Shown piece by piece: positions 35,299 to 45,461 of a DNA stretch of 64,000 bases. The position numbers and the translations under genes were made by a program. The notes below the pieces were generated by a model. It worked only from the letters and a program-made list of their open reading frames with translations, was not told where the DNA came from and searched no databases. The stretch covers positions 62,001-126,000 of the forward strand of contig DATJBS010000012.1 of NCBI GenBank assembly GCA_035515235.1. Direction: 5' to 3'. Source of the DNA: JAMLHH01 sp035515235 (GTDB taxonomy: Bacteria > Bacteroidota > Bacteroidia > Chitinophagales > JADIYW01). Positions within the stretch are counted from its first letter, which is position 1. Every line of letters begins with the position of its first letter.

Positions 35299-36501
35299 AT
35301 GGCAAAAAATCAGTTTGTTTTATTCGATGGAGAAGAGCGATCTTCTCTCCTTCCCTTTACTTACACTCGTGCTATTTCTGATATTCGTATCGGTATTTTA
35401 AAAATCCATGAGAAATGGGATTTATATCTTGGTGAAAAATGCTCTGTTTTCTCTCATCAAAATTTACAACTTAAATATCCTTTTACTGCGCAGTCTAATA
35501 TGATTTTTATTAATGCGGCAGTACTACCTGATATTGCTATCATAGAAAACATCTTAGCATTACCTGAAGGTCACAGCCTTGTTGATCAAAGCGGAAAAAT
35601 CATTGCCTTATATCCCGATCATCATGTCTCCACTTTGAATCACTTATATATTCTGAGCAAGACGACTCCAAAAATTCAATACACTCCTCCTTGCACTTCA
35701 ATTACCCATCCTTGGGATATCTTCACGCATAATGGTGCTCAAATTCAATCTGATGTCAAAATCATGAAATTGGAACCTAATGGACACCTTCTGGAAAAAG
35801 ATAATAAAGTACGTCATCCAGAAAATATTTATGTGGAGGAAGGAGCTCAAGCTTTATGGTCAATGCTTAATGCCGACAAAGGACCTATTTACTTAGGCAA
35901 AAACAGCGAAGTGATGGAAGGCGCAATAATCAAAGGAAATACCGCTATTTGCGAGTATTCGAGCGTAAAAATGGGTGCTAAAATTTATGGCGACACTACA
36001 ATTGGGCCACACAGTAAAGTCGGTGGCGAAATAGGCAATTCTGTCATCTTTGGTTTTAGCAATAAAGGTCATGAAGGGTATTTAGGAAATTCTGTTTTAG
36101 GAGAATTTTGCAACTTAGGCGCAGATACCAACAACTCTAATCTCAAAAATAATTACAGCTCCGTAAAATCTTGGTCCTATCCAGAAGGCAAAGAAATCAA
36201 TACAGGATTACAATTTTGTGGTTTAATGATGGGCGACCATTCTAAATGTGGAATCAATACCATGTTTAATACAGGCACCGTAGTAGGAGTTTCTGCAAAT
36301 ATATATGGTGGAGATTTCCCTCCAAAATTCATTCCCTCATTTTCTTGGGGAGGTAGCGATGGTTTAGTACCTTACGAATTTGAAAAAGCATTAGAAACTG
36401 CACAAAAAGTGATGGAGAGAAGACAAATCAGCTTGACTGATATCGACAGACAAATTCTTTGGCAGGTATATGAAGACAGTTCAATTTTTAGAAAAAACTA
36501 A
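35299..36501 (+). CDS. GlmU-like putative sugar nucleotidyltransferase/acyltransferase
   Basis: The 400-residue protein has a diverged nucleotidyltransferase-type N-terminus (FVLFDGEERSSLLPFTYTRAISDIRIGILKIHEKW) and a C-terminal left-handed beta-helix of hexapeptide repeats (about 190-340: GPIYLGKNSEVMEGAIIKGNTAICEYSSVKMGAKIYGDT and onward), ending in a helical tail. This is the Bacteroidota family usually named putative sugar nucleotidyl transferase. The classical pyrophosphorylase GxGxRL motif is not intact, so activity is uncertain. tpiA follows after 5 bp; the pair starts a long operon. Confidence 0.82.
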   Translation: MAKNQFVLFDGEERSSLLPFTYTRAISDIRIGILKIHEKWDLYLGEKCSVFSHQNLQLKYPFTAQSNMIFINAAVLPDIAIIENILALPEGHSLVDQSGKIIALYPDHHVSTLNHLYILSKTTPKIQYTPPCTSITHPWDIFTHNGAQIQSDVKIMKLEPNGHLLEKDNKVRHPENIYVEEGAQALWSMLNADKGPIYLGKNSEVMEGAIIKGNTAICEYSSVKMGAKIYGDTTIGPHSKVGGEIGNSVIFGFSNKGHEGYLGNSVLGEFCNLGADTNNSNLKNNYSSVKSWSYPEGKEINTGLQFCGLMMGDHSKCGINTMFNTGTVVGVSANIYGGDFPPKFIPSFSWGGSDGLVPYEFEKALETAQKVMERRQISLTDIDRQILWQVYEDSSIFRKN

Positions 36502-36506
36502 AGAAT

Positions 36507-37268
36507 ATGAGAAAGAAAATTGTAGCAGCAAATTGGAAGATGAACAAAACTCATCAAGAAGCTTTAGAGTTATTTCATCATTTATCTGAAAGTAATGTAG
36601 TTAAAAACTTATCCGAAGGAACGGAAGTCATCATAGCAGCCTCTGCTGTATATCTGAGCGAACTGTGTTATTTACTTTCCAATCCAAACTTATATATCTC
36701 CGCTCAAAATTGCCATCAAGAAAGTTCCGGCGCATTCACTGGTGAAGTATCTGCTGTACAATTAAAGTCATTAGGTGTTACTCATGTCATCGTGGGACAT
36801 AGTGAAAGAAGAGCTTATTATGGAGATACAGATGAAATTGTATTACAAAAAACACAACAAGTTTTATCGAATAGTATGACTCCGATTTATTGTTGTGGAG
36901 AACCCTTAAATGAAAGAGAGTCTGATACTTATATTGAATACATTGAAGCTCAACTTGAGAATTCAATTTTCAAATTATCTCCTCAAGACTTCTCTCAAAT
37001 CGTCATTGCATACGAACCTATATGGGCGATAGGAACTGGAAAAACAGCAAGCGCTGAGCAAGCTCAAGATGCTCACTTCCAAATCAGAAAAATGATAGAA
37101 AATCAATTTGGCACAAATATCGCACAAAGCACCTCGATACTATATGGAGGCAGCTGTAATGCTACAAACGCAGCCGAATTGTTTTCTCAAGCTGATGTAG
37201 ATGGAGGACTAATAGGCGGAGCATCATTAGTAGCAAAAGAGTTCGAACAAATTATTCTATCGATATAA
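36507..37268 (+). CDS. tpiA: triose-phosphate isomerase
   Basis: TpiA interconverts dihydroxyacetone phosphate and glyceraldehyde 3-phosphate. The 253-residue protein has NWKMNKT (N10, K12), the electrophile histidine in IVGHSERR, the catalytic glutamate in AYEPIWAIGTGKTAS, and the phosphate-binding YGGSCN/GGLIGGASL loops. All are intact. It is tightly spaced in the nucleotidyltransferase-tpiA-prmA run. Confidence 0.97.
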   Translation: MRKKIVAANWKMNKTHQEALELFHHLSESNVVKNLSEGTEVIIAASAVYLSELCYLLSNPNLYISAQNCHQESSGAFTGEVSAVQLKSLGVTHVIVGHSERRAYYGDTDEIVLQKTQQVLSNSMTPIYCCGEPLNERESDTYIEYIEAQLENSIFKLSPQDFSQIVIAYEPIWAIGTGKTASAEQAQDAHFQIRKMIENQFGTNIAQSTSILYGGSCNATNAAELFSQADVDGGLIGGASLVAKEFEQIILSI

Positions 37269-37275
37269 AATAAAC

Positions 37276-38103
37276 ATGTCAAAAAATACTTGGATTTATC
37301 AAATTTCAATACCAGAATCACTCAATTCTGAGGGGTTTTCAGAGCTCTTTGGATGGTTAGATATCGAAGGAATAGAAGAAACAGAAAGCTTCATTAAAGT
37401 TTATATTTCAGAGGCTTATGTAGAAGAATTTGAAGTTTATCTTAAAGGTATCGTAGAAGACTATTCTGTAGACTTCTCAAAGGAAATTCTAGAAGAAAAG
37501 AACTGGAATGAAGATTGGGAAAAGAACTTCCAACCCGTCTTAATCGGCCAGCTAGCAGGCATAAGAGCTTCCTTCCACCCTCCCTTCCCGAATGTCCAAT
37601 ATGATATCGTCATCAATCCAAAAATGTCATTTGGCACAGGGCATCACGCTACGACTCGACAAGTGATAGAACTCATGGAGAAAGTCGAAGTTCAAAACAA
37701 AAAGGTATTTGATTGCGGCAGTGGTACAGGCATCTTAGCAATAGTTGCTGCTAAAATGGATGCTACAGAAGTCATAGCCGTAGATAATGACCCTTGGTGC
37801 TTTGAAAACCATGTAGAGAACAACGAACTGAATAATGTGAACACAGAAGTTCATTTAGGAGGAATAGAAGACATCCAAGTATTTGATTTCGATTTGATTC
37901 TAGCGAATATCCAAAGAAACTATTTATTAGAATTCATGCCAGAATTGTCTAAAAGATTAGCTCCTGAAGGACAATTGATTATTAGTGGATTTCTTCCACA
38001 AGACAATAAAGATTTATTAGATAAGGCTTTAGAAAATAATTTAATCGCACAATATATTACAGAATCAGAAAACTGGTCTTGTATATTATTAAAGAAAATA
38101 TAA
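37276..38103 (+). CDS. prmA: ribosomal protein L11 methyltransferase
   Basis: PrmA trimethylates ribosomal protein uL11. The 275-residue protein has an N-terminal substrate-binding domain (to about 110) and the SAM-binding core with MSFGTGHHATTRQ near 116-128, FDCGSGTGILAIVAAKM near 145-161, and LANIQRNYL in place of the NPPY-like motif. tpiA-prmA adjacency is common in Bacteroidota. The giant secreted-protein gene begins 6 bp after its stop. Confidence 0.93.
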   Translation: MSKNTWIYQISIPESLNSEGFSELFGWLDIEGIEETESFIKVYISEAYVEEFEVYLKGIVEDYSVDFSKEILEEKNWNEDWEKNFQPVLIGQLAGIRASFHPPFPNVQYDIVINPKMSFGTGHHATTRQVIELMEKVEVQNKKVFDCGSGTGILAIVAAKMDATEVIAVDNDPWCFENHVENNELNNVNTEVHLGGIEDIQVFDFDLILANIQRNYLLEFMPELSKRLAPEGQLIISGFLPQDNKDLLDKALENNLIAQYITESENWSCILLKKI

Positions 38104-38109
38104 AAATCT

Positions 38110-41100
38110 ATGAAGTATATTTTATCCATCATTACTTTCACCATAACTATTTTATATTCAAATATTTATGCTCAAATACCTAAATCATTTGCTGAAGATG
38201 ATGCTGGATTTATTAATACCTTCACTACTTATCTTTCTTCTAATAATAGACCTGAAGCAAAAGAATCTGCTGCTTGGTTAAAAGCTAATTTGACTTCTAA
38301 AGCTTCTTCTGAAGACCTTGCTCAAATTAAAGCTACTGCCAATGTGATGTTGCTAAAGAAAGTTCCACTTTGGCCTAGGTTCAATGATTACGCTATTTAC
38401 CTAAAAACTATAGGTGAGCAATCTAATCTAGATGCAGCCATCATTTCTCAAAATCATAAAATACTATTACAATTTTTAGAAAAAGAAGGTCCCGATGGAG
38501 TTAAACAATTCTATCAGTATATGGAGTATCTAACCACTCATTATTCTAAAAAAGCGATTTATAGTGATAGAGTAAAAGCCTGGTACACCACTCAATTCTA
38601 TACAATAAAAATGGAGGAGGGCTCTCCTATTTATGTATTTGAAAAAATGGACTTGACTGGAGAAACTTCTAGCGATTCTATTATTATTAAAAACACTTCT
38701 GGAAAATTCAATCCAATGACCAATCAGTGGAATGGGAAATCTGGAAATATCTCTTGGAGAAGAGTAGGATATAATAGCGATGATGTCTTTGTGGATTTCA
38801 AAGATTACCAAATGGATTTGTCCAAAGCTGAAATTGTAATAGATACTGTAGAATTTACTTTCAAACCGTATGTCAAAGCACCCATAAAAGGAAAATTTGA
38901 AGATAAGCTCTTTACTTCTAAATCCGTAGCAAGTAATTATCCTCAATTTGCTTCTTTTGATAAGGTCGCTCTGAAGATTTCTGATAATGTGTTATTAGAA
39001 AGTGGGATTATATTGGAAGGTATTAAATTATTCACTACAGCCACAGGAAGAGCAGAACCTGCTAAGCTGACTATATTCGACAAAAAGAAAGAGAAAATCA
39101 TTGAAGCAGAAGCGAGTAAATATTTTATCAATGATTTTAAGCAAATCGAAGGCACAAAAGCAAAAGTCAACTTCGCTTTTTTAGATTCTACTTCTATTTT
39201 TCATCCTTCTTCTACTTTAAGTTATAATGTAGCCACCAAAAACTTAAAAGTCACTAGAGAAAATACGAATGATGCTAGAATTCCATTCGTGGCGCCATTC
39301 TTTAAAATGATTGTTTACGTAGACCAGTTTGAGTGGAATATTGATAGCAACTATGCGGATATTAACTCCACAGCAGTCAACGCTAAACTTCCTGCCTACT
39401 TTGAATCTTTCGAGTATTATGTGCCTGGAGTAGATGTAAAATATCAGCAATCTATCGGCATGGACCCTATTGGCAACTTGGCGACCTATTGTGAAAGCGT
39501 AGGTTATGACAGATTGAGTATAGATGAAGTCGCACGTGTATGGAATAAAAGTGGCTACAAAGCTATTGAGCCATTGGTTTTTAAATTGATGGAAGATGGT
39601 TACATGTACTATGATAGAGAAACCAGCATGATAGATGTTTACGACAAGCTATTTCTCCATGCTAAAATCAGAGAAGATGAAGAAAATACCAATTACGATA
39701 ATATCAGACTCGCTTCAATTACACAAGGAAAAGTAGGCAAACTCCTAATAGACCAAAAGAAATTTGAAATCTATGGAGCTGGAGATACTAAAATTTCCAA
39801 CAAATCTAATATTACGATTAATCCTAGTTCTGACACGATATACATTTCTAAAAACAGAGGTATTGTTTACAAGGGAAGATTATCTGTAGGAAAATTTAAT
39901 TATTACTCAGATAGTATTGAATTCAAATATGATGAAAACCTTTTCAACTTGAAAAAAATTGACTCTATGTTGATTATGGTTCCACTTGAACAAACTGATA
40001 GCAGAGGCAACCAATATTTTACAGAAATCAATACTCCAATTGAAAAAATCAGTGGAAAAATCTATATCTCAGACCCTGAGCACAGAAATAAGTCTACTAA
40101 ATATACCGTTTTCCCATACTTTGATTGCAATGACACCTCAATAGTTTCATTCGACAAAAGTAAATATGGCGATAGATATCCTACTGATGATTTTAAATTT
40201 AAAATCTATCCATTCAAATTAGAGCAACTCGCTAATATCGATACAGAAAACATGAAGTTCAAAGGCTTATTGCAATCTGGAGGAATTTTTAAAGACCTAG
40301 AAACCAATCTACTCATTACAAAAGACAGAACGCTAGGATTGGATATTGAGATAGACCCTAATGGTTTAGAAGTATTTAAAGGAAAAGGAACTGTATTTGG
40401 ACATCTTTTGCTAGACAATGATGGATTGACTTTCAAAGGAAAAATTTCAAAAGAAAATCTCAATTTTTATACAGATTCTACATTAATCCTACCAGATTCT
40501 ATTCATGCTAATCTTACTAACTGGGAAGCTATAGAGGCTAAAGACATGATTGCTCCTATCCTTTCTGGCGCTGAGTCTGTAATGAACTGGAACCCAATCA
40601 ATGATAGTATTCACATTCAACCAAAGGCAGAAACTGAAGTTTCTTTTTATAACAAGAATGCCATCATCAACGGGAATTTTCAAATCACCAATAATCAGCT
40701 AAAAGGCGCAGGGAAAATTACAATCGGAGAAACGGAAATCAAATCTGATTCTATTATTCTAAAACCACAACATGCTGAAATTAATCAGTTTGCTCTTGCT
40801 GTTGTAGATAATGCATACAAAGTATTCACTTCGAGCACTGCTGACATTCAGATAGATTTTGAAAAATTAGAAGCAAAAATTCAAATTCCTAAAGATTCTA
40901 CAGCGAAGTACAACTTTAACTATTTGACTACTAACAACAGTGATTTCATTTGGAACATTAAAAACAAAACGATTGCAGTCAATGAAGATAATTCTAAAGG
41001 CAAGCATTACACTTTTGTAGACAATAAACTGAAAGACATTCAGTTAAGTGCTACACATTCCATTTTTGAATTACCGAATAGAAATCTTAAATTATTTGGA

Positions 41101-42585
41101 ATCTCACAAATATTGGTAGCAGATTCTAAAATTATTCCCAATAAAGGAGAATTAACTATTGCTGAAGGCGGCGAAATCAACACACTCGACAGCGCTACTC
41201 TAGTCATGAATGCTGACAGTTCATTTCATACCATTACACCAGCTACGGTAGAAATTATTGATAAAAACCACGTCAAAGGTGATGGAGTTTTCCCTATTCA
41301 GACAGGAAATAATACTAAAAAAGCACAATTAGAATATTTCAAAACTGTAGAAGTAGAGGAAGAGAAAAGCAAAAAAGAGAAAAATCCAATAACGACTTAT
41401 TACACCATAGCCAAAGGAAATATAGAAGAGTCGGAATCTTTCCACTTATCTGATAATTTATTGTACAAAGGTTCAGTATCAATTAGTTCATTAAGTAATG
41501 AAATCCAACTGGATGGTTTTGCACAACCTTTGTTCAAGTCTATCCCAAATATGGAATGGTTTAAAGTCAAACAGAGTCTAGATTTAGAGAAATCTTCTAT
41601 TCAGATAGATTCCATGAAAAACGAATTAGGTCAAGATATTTACACCGGATTAATGTTAGACCTGAATGAATTCATGATTTATCCGAGAATTATACAATCT
41701 AAATTGACCTCCACAGACCGACCAATATATGCAGCAAGTGGATTTATGAAATCTGATGAAGTCAATGACGAAATCTCTTTTGGAAATTTAGATGCGCTTA
41801 AAAAGCCAACTTATTTCAAACCATTGATGAAATTCAATGAGGTCAATGAAAACATTGAAGTAGTAGGTAATTTTAATTTAGCTAAAAATATTGAACCTGT
41901 TCTATTAGATATTTACGGAAAAGCCACTTATTCTTCATCCGACAATTCACCTTTTACTATCAATGGAACCTTAGCATTAGATGCTTATTTAACTCCAGAT
42001 ATAGCCAATCTTTTCACGAGATTTATGACTGATTTTAATACTAATGCGGTCTATTTGAATCTAATCAAAAACAATAATTTAAGTTTTGCAGTTACAAGAT
42101 TGATTAAAGATCCAGGCACTGCTAGTATCGTAGAGCAAGATATGGTGAGTTCTGCAATTTTAAATTTACCTCAATCTTTCCCATACAATATGGTATTCAG
42201 TGATATGAAAATGTCATTTGATAGAATGGATGGTACTTTTAAAAGTGTAGACCAATTGAGTATGTTGGTTTTTGCAGGAAAAGCCTTTACACAAAAAATC
42301 AAAGGCTATATCGAAATTGGTCCAAGAAACACTCAAGATTTTATCAATTTATACTTGACGACAAGTAGCGGAGATTGGATTTTCATGAGATATATCAATG
42401 GAGAATTATCAGTAGTAAGTTCTGATAACAGCCTCAACTCTTCACTTTCTTCCATAAAAGAAGATAAAAGAAGTATCAAATCGGGTAAAGAAGTCGTATA
42501 TAAGATTATCCCAGCTAGTCCAGCATTAAAAGACAATTTTATTTTAAGGATGGAAGAGTATAAAGAACAAATTTTAAATAAGTAA
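38110..42585 (+). CDS. giant secreted beta-rich protein of unknown function (1491 aa)
   Basis: The protein has a clean signal peptide (hydrophobic residues 3-18, then IYAQ) and no later TM segment or lipobox, so it should be periplasmic or outer-membrane associated. The first 170 residues look helical. The rest, from about residue 175 to 1440, is a long series of alternating polar/hydrophobic strands with recurring patterns such as GKGTVFGHLLLDNDGLTFKG, FNYYSDSIEFKYD and GNFQITNNQLKGAGKITIG. This is the look of an elongated beta-sheet groove or OstA/AsmA-like repeat rather than an enzyme. A lysine/glutamate-rich break occurs near 1085-1095. There is no T9SS sorting domain at the C-terminus. 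It lies 6 bp after prmA and 14 bp before an M48 protease gene. I do not recognise a named family. Confidence 0.85.
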   Translation: MKYILSIITFTITILYSNIYAQIPKSFAEDDAGFINTFTTYLSSNNRPEAKESAAWLKANLTSKASSEDLAQIKATANVMLLKKVPLWPRFNDYAIYLKTIGEQSNLDAAIISQNHKILLQFLEKEGPDGVKQFYQYMEYLTTHYSKKAIYSDRVKAWYTTQFYTIKMEEGSPIYVFEKMDLTGETSSDSIIIKNTSGKFNPMTNQWNGKSGNISWRRVGYNSDDVFVDFKDYQMDLSKAEIVIDTVEFTFKPYVKAPIKGKFEDKLFTSKSVASNYPQFASFDKVALKISDNVLLESGIILEGIKLFTTATGRAEPAKLTIFDKKKEKIIEAEASKYFINDFKQIEGTKAKVNFAFLDSTSIFHPSSTLSYNVATKNLKVTRENTNDARIPFVAPFFKMIVYVDQFEWNIDSNYADINSTAVNAKLPAYFESFEYYVPGVDVKYQQSIGMDPIGNLATYCESVGYDRLSIDEVARVWNKSGYKAIEPLVFKLMEDGYMYYDRETSMIDVYDKLFLHAKIREDEENTNYDNIRLASITQGKVGKLLIDQKKFEIYGAGDTKISNKSNITINPSSDTIYISKNRGIVYKGRLSVGKFNYYSDSIEFKYDENLFNLKKIDSMLIMVPLEQTDSRGNQYFTEINTPIEKISGKIYISDPEHRNKSTKYTVFPYFDCNDTSIVSFDKSKYGDRYPTDDFKFKIYPFKLEQLANIDTENMKFKGLLQSGGIFKDLETNLLITKDRTLGLDIEIDPNGLEVFKGKGTVFGHLLLDNDGLTFKGKISKENLNFYTDSTLILPDSIHANLTNWEAIEAKDMIAPILSGAESVMNWNPINDSIHIQPKAETEVSFYNKNAIINGNFQITNNQLKGAGKITIGETEIKSDSIILKPQHAEINQFALAVVDNAYKVFTSSTADIQIDFEKLEAKIQIPKDSTAKYNFNYLTTNNSDFIWNIKNKTIAVNEDNSKGKHYTFVDNKLKDIQLSATHSIFELPNRNLKLFGISQILVADSKIIPNKGELTIAEGGEINTLDSATLVMNADSSFHTITPATVEIIDKNHVKGDGVFPIQTGNNTKKAQLEYFKTVEVEEEKSKKEKNPITTYYTIAKGNIEESESFHLSDNLLYKGSVSISSLSNEIQLDGFAQPLFKSIPNMEWFKVKQSLDLEKSSIQIDSMKNELGQDIYTGLMLDLNEFMIYPRIIQSKLTSTDRPIYAASGFMKSDEVNDEISFGNLDALKKPTYFKPLMKFNEVNENIEVVGNFNLAKNIEPVLLDIYGKATYSSSDNSPFTINGTLALDAYLTPDIANLFTRFMTDFNTNAVYLNLIKNNNLSFAVTRLIKDPGTASIVEQDMVSSAILNLPQSFPYNMVFSDMKMSFDRMDGTFKSVDQLSMLVFAGKAFTQKIKGYIEIGPRNTQDFINLYLTTSSGDWIFMRYINGELSVVSSDNSLNSSLSSIKEDKRSIKSGKEVVYKIIPASPALKDNFILRMEEYKEQILNK

Positions 42586-42599
42586 ATAAATAAGTTTAG

Positions 42600-43400
42600 A
42601 TGAAAAAGTTTTTAGTAGCAATTTTAATTATGAGTGCTGTATATGCATGCTCTAAAGTGCCAGTAACAGGTAGAAAACAAATCAATTTAGTATCAGATTC
42701 AGAAATGAATACGATGAGTCTGACAAGTTATAATGAGTTTTTGACAGAGAATAAAAACAAAGTGATGACCTCAGGACCTGAAGTCGTCATGGTCAAGAAA
42801 ATCGGAGCTAATATCGCTCAAGCTGTCACAGAATATATGAAAGCTAATAAAATGGAATCTGCAATTAAAGATTTCAAGTGGGAATTTAATGTCGTCAATG
42901 ACAAAACTGTAAATGCTTGGTGTATGCCTGGCGGGAAAGTAGTCGTTTACACAGGTATAATGTCTGTAGCAAAAAACGAAACAGGGCTTGCAGTAGTCAT
43001 GGGTCATGAGATTGCACACGCAGTAGCAAAACATGGTAGTGAAAGAATGAGCCAAGGACTTTTACAAGAATTTGGTGGAGCAGTTTTAAGTCAAGCAGTT
43101 TCACAAAAATCTGATTTGGCTAAAGGTTTATTCATGACGGCTTATGGTGCTGGATCTAATTTATTAGGTGTATTACCTTTTTCAAGATTACATGAATCTG
43201 AAGCTGACAAATTAGGACTTATCTTTATGGCTATGGCAGGTTACAATCCTGAAGAAGCCATTTCATTTTGGCAAAGAATGTCAGCAGGAAGCCAAGGTTC
43301 ACAGCCTGAATTTTTAAGTACTCACCCTTCTGATGATACTAGAATCAAACAAATCAAAGAATTTTTACCAGAAGCTTTAAAATATTACAATCCCAAATAA
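42600..43400 (+). CDS. M48 family zinc metalloprotease lipoprotein
   Basis: The 266-residue protein has a lipobox ending VYAC (C17), so it is an envelope lipoprotein. The zinc motif HEIAH is at 136-140 and the third ligand E201 is in HESEADKLGL. The VPVTGRKQINLVS segment after the lipobox is characteristic of the LoiP/BepA-like M48 group. Relatives degrade or help assemble outer-membrane proteins. Its place directly after the giant beta-rich gene (14 bp) suggests a shared envelope-quality role. The next gene begins 1 bp after its stop. Confidence 0.92.
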   Translation: MKKFLVAILIMSAVYACSKVPVTGRKQINLVSDSEMNTMSLTSYNEFLTENKNKVMTSGPEVVMVKKIGANIAQAVTEYMKANKMESAIKDFKWEFNVVNDKTVNAWCMPGGKVVVYTGIMSVAKNETGLAVVMGHEIAHAVAKHGSERMSQGLLQEFGGAVLSQAVSQKSDLAKGLFMTAYGAGSNLLGVLPFSRLHESEADKLGLIFMAMAGYNPEEAISFWQRMSAGSQGSQPEFLSTHPSDDTRIKQIKEFLPEALKYYNPK

Positions 43401-43401
43401 A

Positions 43402-44070
43402 TTGAAAGTCAGTAGATTTAAAAAACTTCTAAGTTATTTCTATGAAATTCCTATAGAAAAAACTCATAGCGAATACAGTGGTAATTTAGAAGTTTCTCTA
43501 CATCAAGGTGAATGGAAATTATCTACGACTCATGCAATTTATTCATTTGGAAAGCACTACACTTCCTATAAGATCGCTTTTCAAAAACTCCAAATCAAAG
43601 ATTACGATATCAAAAATGTTTTAATTCTTGGAGTAGGTTTGGGAAGTGTCGTCAGATTATTAGACCAGCAAAAAAGTATCGAATCTATAGTTGCTATCGA
43701 TATCGACCCGAAAGTGATTCAATTAGCACAAAAATATTGGCCTAATATTTCTAAAAAACTCAAAACTACTTTTCACACAATAGATGCAATACAATGGTTG
43801 AAAAAAAACCAAAAGGCTCAAAAGTTTGATTTGATTATATCTGATATTTTCATCGATATGGAGACCCCTGAAAGTGTTGCCACTTCTGAATATTTATCTT
43901 TGCTCTCTCCTATTTTAAATCACAACGGCATATTGATTTATAGCAGATTAAACTATAAAGATTACAACAAAGCGGACAACGAGAAATTCGAACAAACATT
44001 TTTCAAGGTTTTTCCTGCTAGCTTTATCATACCTGCCGACTACAATAAAATGTATATTCACAGGAAATAG
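43402..44070 (+). CDS. spermidine-synthase-like methyltransferase-fold protein
   Basis: The 222-residue protein is a Rossmann-fold SAM/dcSAM-binding protein with VLILGVGLGSVVRLLDQQ (near 68-85), AIDIDPKVIQLAQKYW (near 93-108) and DLIISDIF (near 142-149), the spermine/spermidine synthase layout. The N-terminal strand domain is short. It begins with TTG at 43402, 1 bp after the M48 stop, so it depends on coupling. Whether it makes polyamines or methylates another substrate is not resolvable. Confidence 0.8.
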   Translation: MKVSRFKKLLSYFYEIPIEKTHSEYSGNLEVSLHQGEWKLSTTHAIYSFGKHYTSYKIAFQKLQIKDYDIKNVLILGVGLGSVVRLLDQQKSIESIVAIDIDPKVIQLAQKYWPNISKKLKTTFHTIDAIQWLKKNQKAQKFDLIISDIFIDMETPESVATSEYLSLLSPILNHNGILIYSRLNYKDYNKADNEKFEQTFFKVFPASFIIPADYNKMYIHRK

Positions 44071-44084
44071 AAATCTCTGTTAAA

Positions 44085-44474
44085 ATGAAGTCTTACAAAA
44101 AATATTATATCCTCCCGGAAGAGCCATCAATCGTATATAAAGCTTTAACCAAAGAAATCACTATCCAATTATGGACAGCAGAAGAAGCTGTGATGAACGA
44201 TGAACCTGGAACTGAATTTGAAATATTTGGCGGTGCTATCTGTGGAATGAATCTAGAATTTGAAGAAAATCAAAAGATTGTTCAAGAATGGTATTTTGGA
44301 GAACTTGAAGACCCTTCTATTGTTACTATAAAATTATTCCCTCATAATAAAGGGACTTCCGTAGAATTGAATCATACCAATATTCCTGACGATGCATATA
44401 GTGATATCGTTTCAGGTTGGGATAGAGATTATTTCGGTGCATTAATTGATTTCTTTACAGACGAAGAAGATTAA
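44085..44474 (+). CDS. SRPBCC (AHSA1/START-like) domain protein
   Basis: The 129-residue single-domain protein has the helix-grip pattern of AHSA1-type proteins: YYILPEEPSIVYKALTKEITIQLWTA at the start, GGAICGMNLEFEENQKIVQEWYFG in the middle, and GWDRDYFGALIDFFTDE at the end. This START-like version is common in Bacteroidota. It may bind a hydrophobic ligand; function is unknown. Confidence 0.85.
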   Translation: MKSYKKYYILPEEPSIVYKALTKEITIQLWTAEEAVMNDEPGTEFEIFGGAICGMNLEFEENQKIVQEWYFGELEDPSIVTIKLFPHNKGTSVELNHTNIPDDAYSDIVSGWDRDYFGALIDFFTDEED

Positions 44475-44507
44475 TTTGTAATTATATTAGTAAAAAAAAT
44501 AAGAATC

Positions 44508-45362
44508 ATGGATATTATAGACTCTTCAGAATTAATTTTAAATCCAGATGGTAGCGTTTATCATTTAGGAGTAAAACCAGATGAATTATCCCCTATCATT
44601 ATTACCGTAGGTGATCCTGATAGAGTACCGATGGTTTCTAAATATTTTGATGAAATATTTTTAAAAGTTAATAGAAGAGAATTAGTCACACATACAGGTA
44701 GAATAGGAAATCAAAATGTATCCGTGGTTTCTACAGGAATGGGAACAGATAATATTGATATCGTTTTCAATGAATTAGATGCTTTATTCAATATCGACTT
44801 TGAGACACGTACTGTAAAAGATAAAATTACTTCACTTAAAATCATTCGTTTAGGCACTTCAGGAGCTATACACCATGACATTCCTTTAGATTCAATCATT
44901 GCGAGTGAATATGCCATCGGATATGATGGATTATTAGGGTTTTACGAGATTCCAGCTCATCGTTTTAGTGATATTCAAGTACCTAATTTAGGAGATGCAA
45001 AAGGATATGTTGTTCCAGGTTCTGAATTATTGCTGAATACCATCGGACGAGATTATATCAAAGGAGTCACCTATACTGCAGCAGGATTCTATGCTCCACA
45101 AGGAAGAATACTTCGAGCAAAAGTCACACAGCCGGATATACTACATCAACTATTAACCATTCAACTTCCTCTTCAAAGAAAAATTACTAATATAGAAATG
45201 GAAACTTCTGGACTTTATGGTTTAGGTCATGCTTTAGGTCATGAAGTCATTTCTATCAGCGCATTAGTGGCCAATCGTATTGATGGTACATTTTCTCAAA
45301 ATCCTGAGCAGACTGTCATTCGCATGATAGAAGAGAGTCTTGCAAAAATTGAAGAAATTTAG
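44508..45362 (+). CDS. nucleoside phosphorylase (uridine/purine type)
   Basis: This is a 284-residue member of the PNP/UDP family. It has the phosphate loop VGDPDRVPMVSKYF (near 31-44), STGMGTDNIDIVFNEL (near 68-83), a LGTSGAIHHDI block, and the nucleoside-binding EMETSGLYGLGHALG near 228-242. It cleaves nucleosides to base and ribose 1-phosphate; the base preference is unclear. Gene spacing (33 bp) allows cotranscription with the SRPBCC gene. Confidence 0.9.
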   Translation: MDIIDSSELILNPDGSVYHLGVKPDELSPIIITVGDPDRVPMVSKYFDEIFLKVNRRELVTHTGRIGNQNVSVVSTGMGTDNIDIVFNELDALFNIDFETRTVKDKITSLKIIRLGTSGAIHHDIPLDSIIASEYAIGYDGLLGFYEIPAHRFSDIQVPNLGDAKGYVVPGSELLLNTIGRDYIKGVTYTAAGFYAPQGRILRAKVTQPDILHQLLTIQLPLQRKITNIEMETSGLYGLGHALGHEVISISALVANRIDGTFSQNPEQTVIRMIEESLAKIEEI

Positions 45363-45461
45363 CTTTTACAATAACTAAATTAAAATTTCAAAAGGAGCTT
45401 TTAGTTTTTTGTCAAGCGAGGAACTATTTTATTCTATAGTTTTGTTGTAGAAAATAAATTA

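Noticed and set aside
38110..42585. T9SS-secreted adhesin
   Set aside because: The C-terminus lacks the sorting-domain pattern seen in the beta-helix pseudogene (YPNPF, GLYIISI, KKIIKVL).
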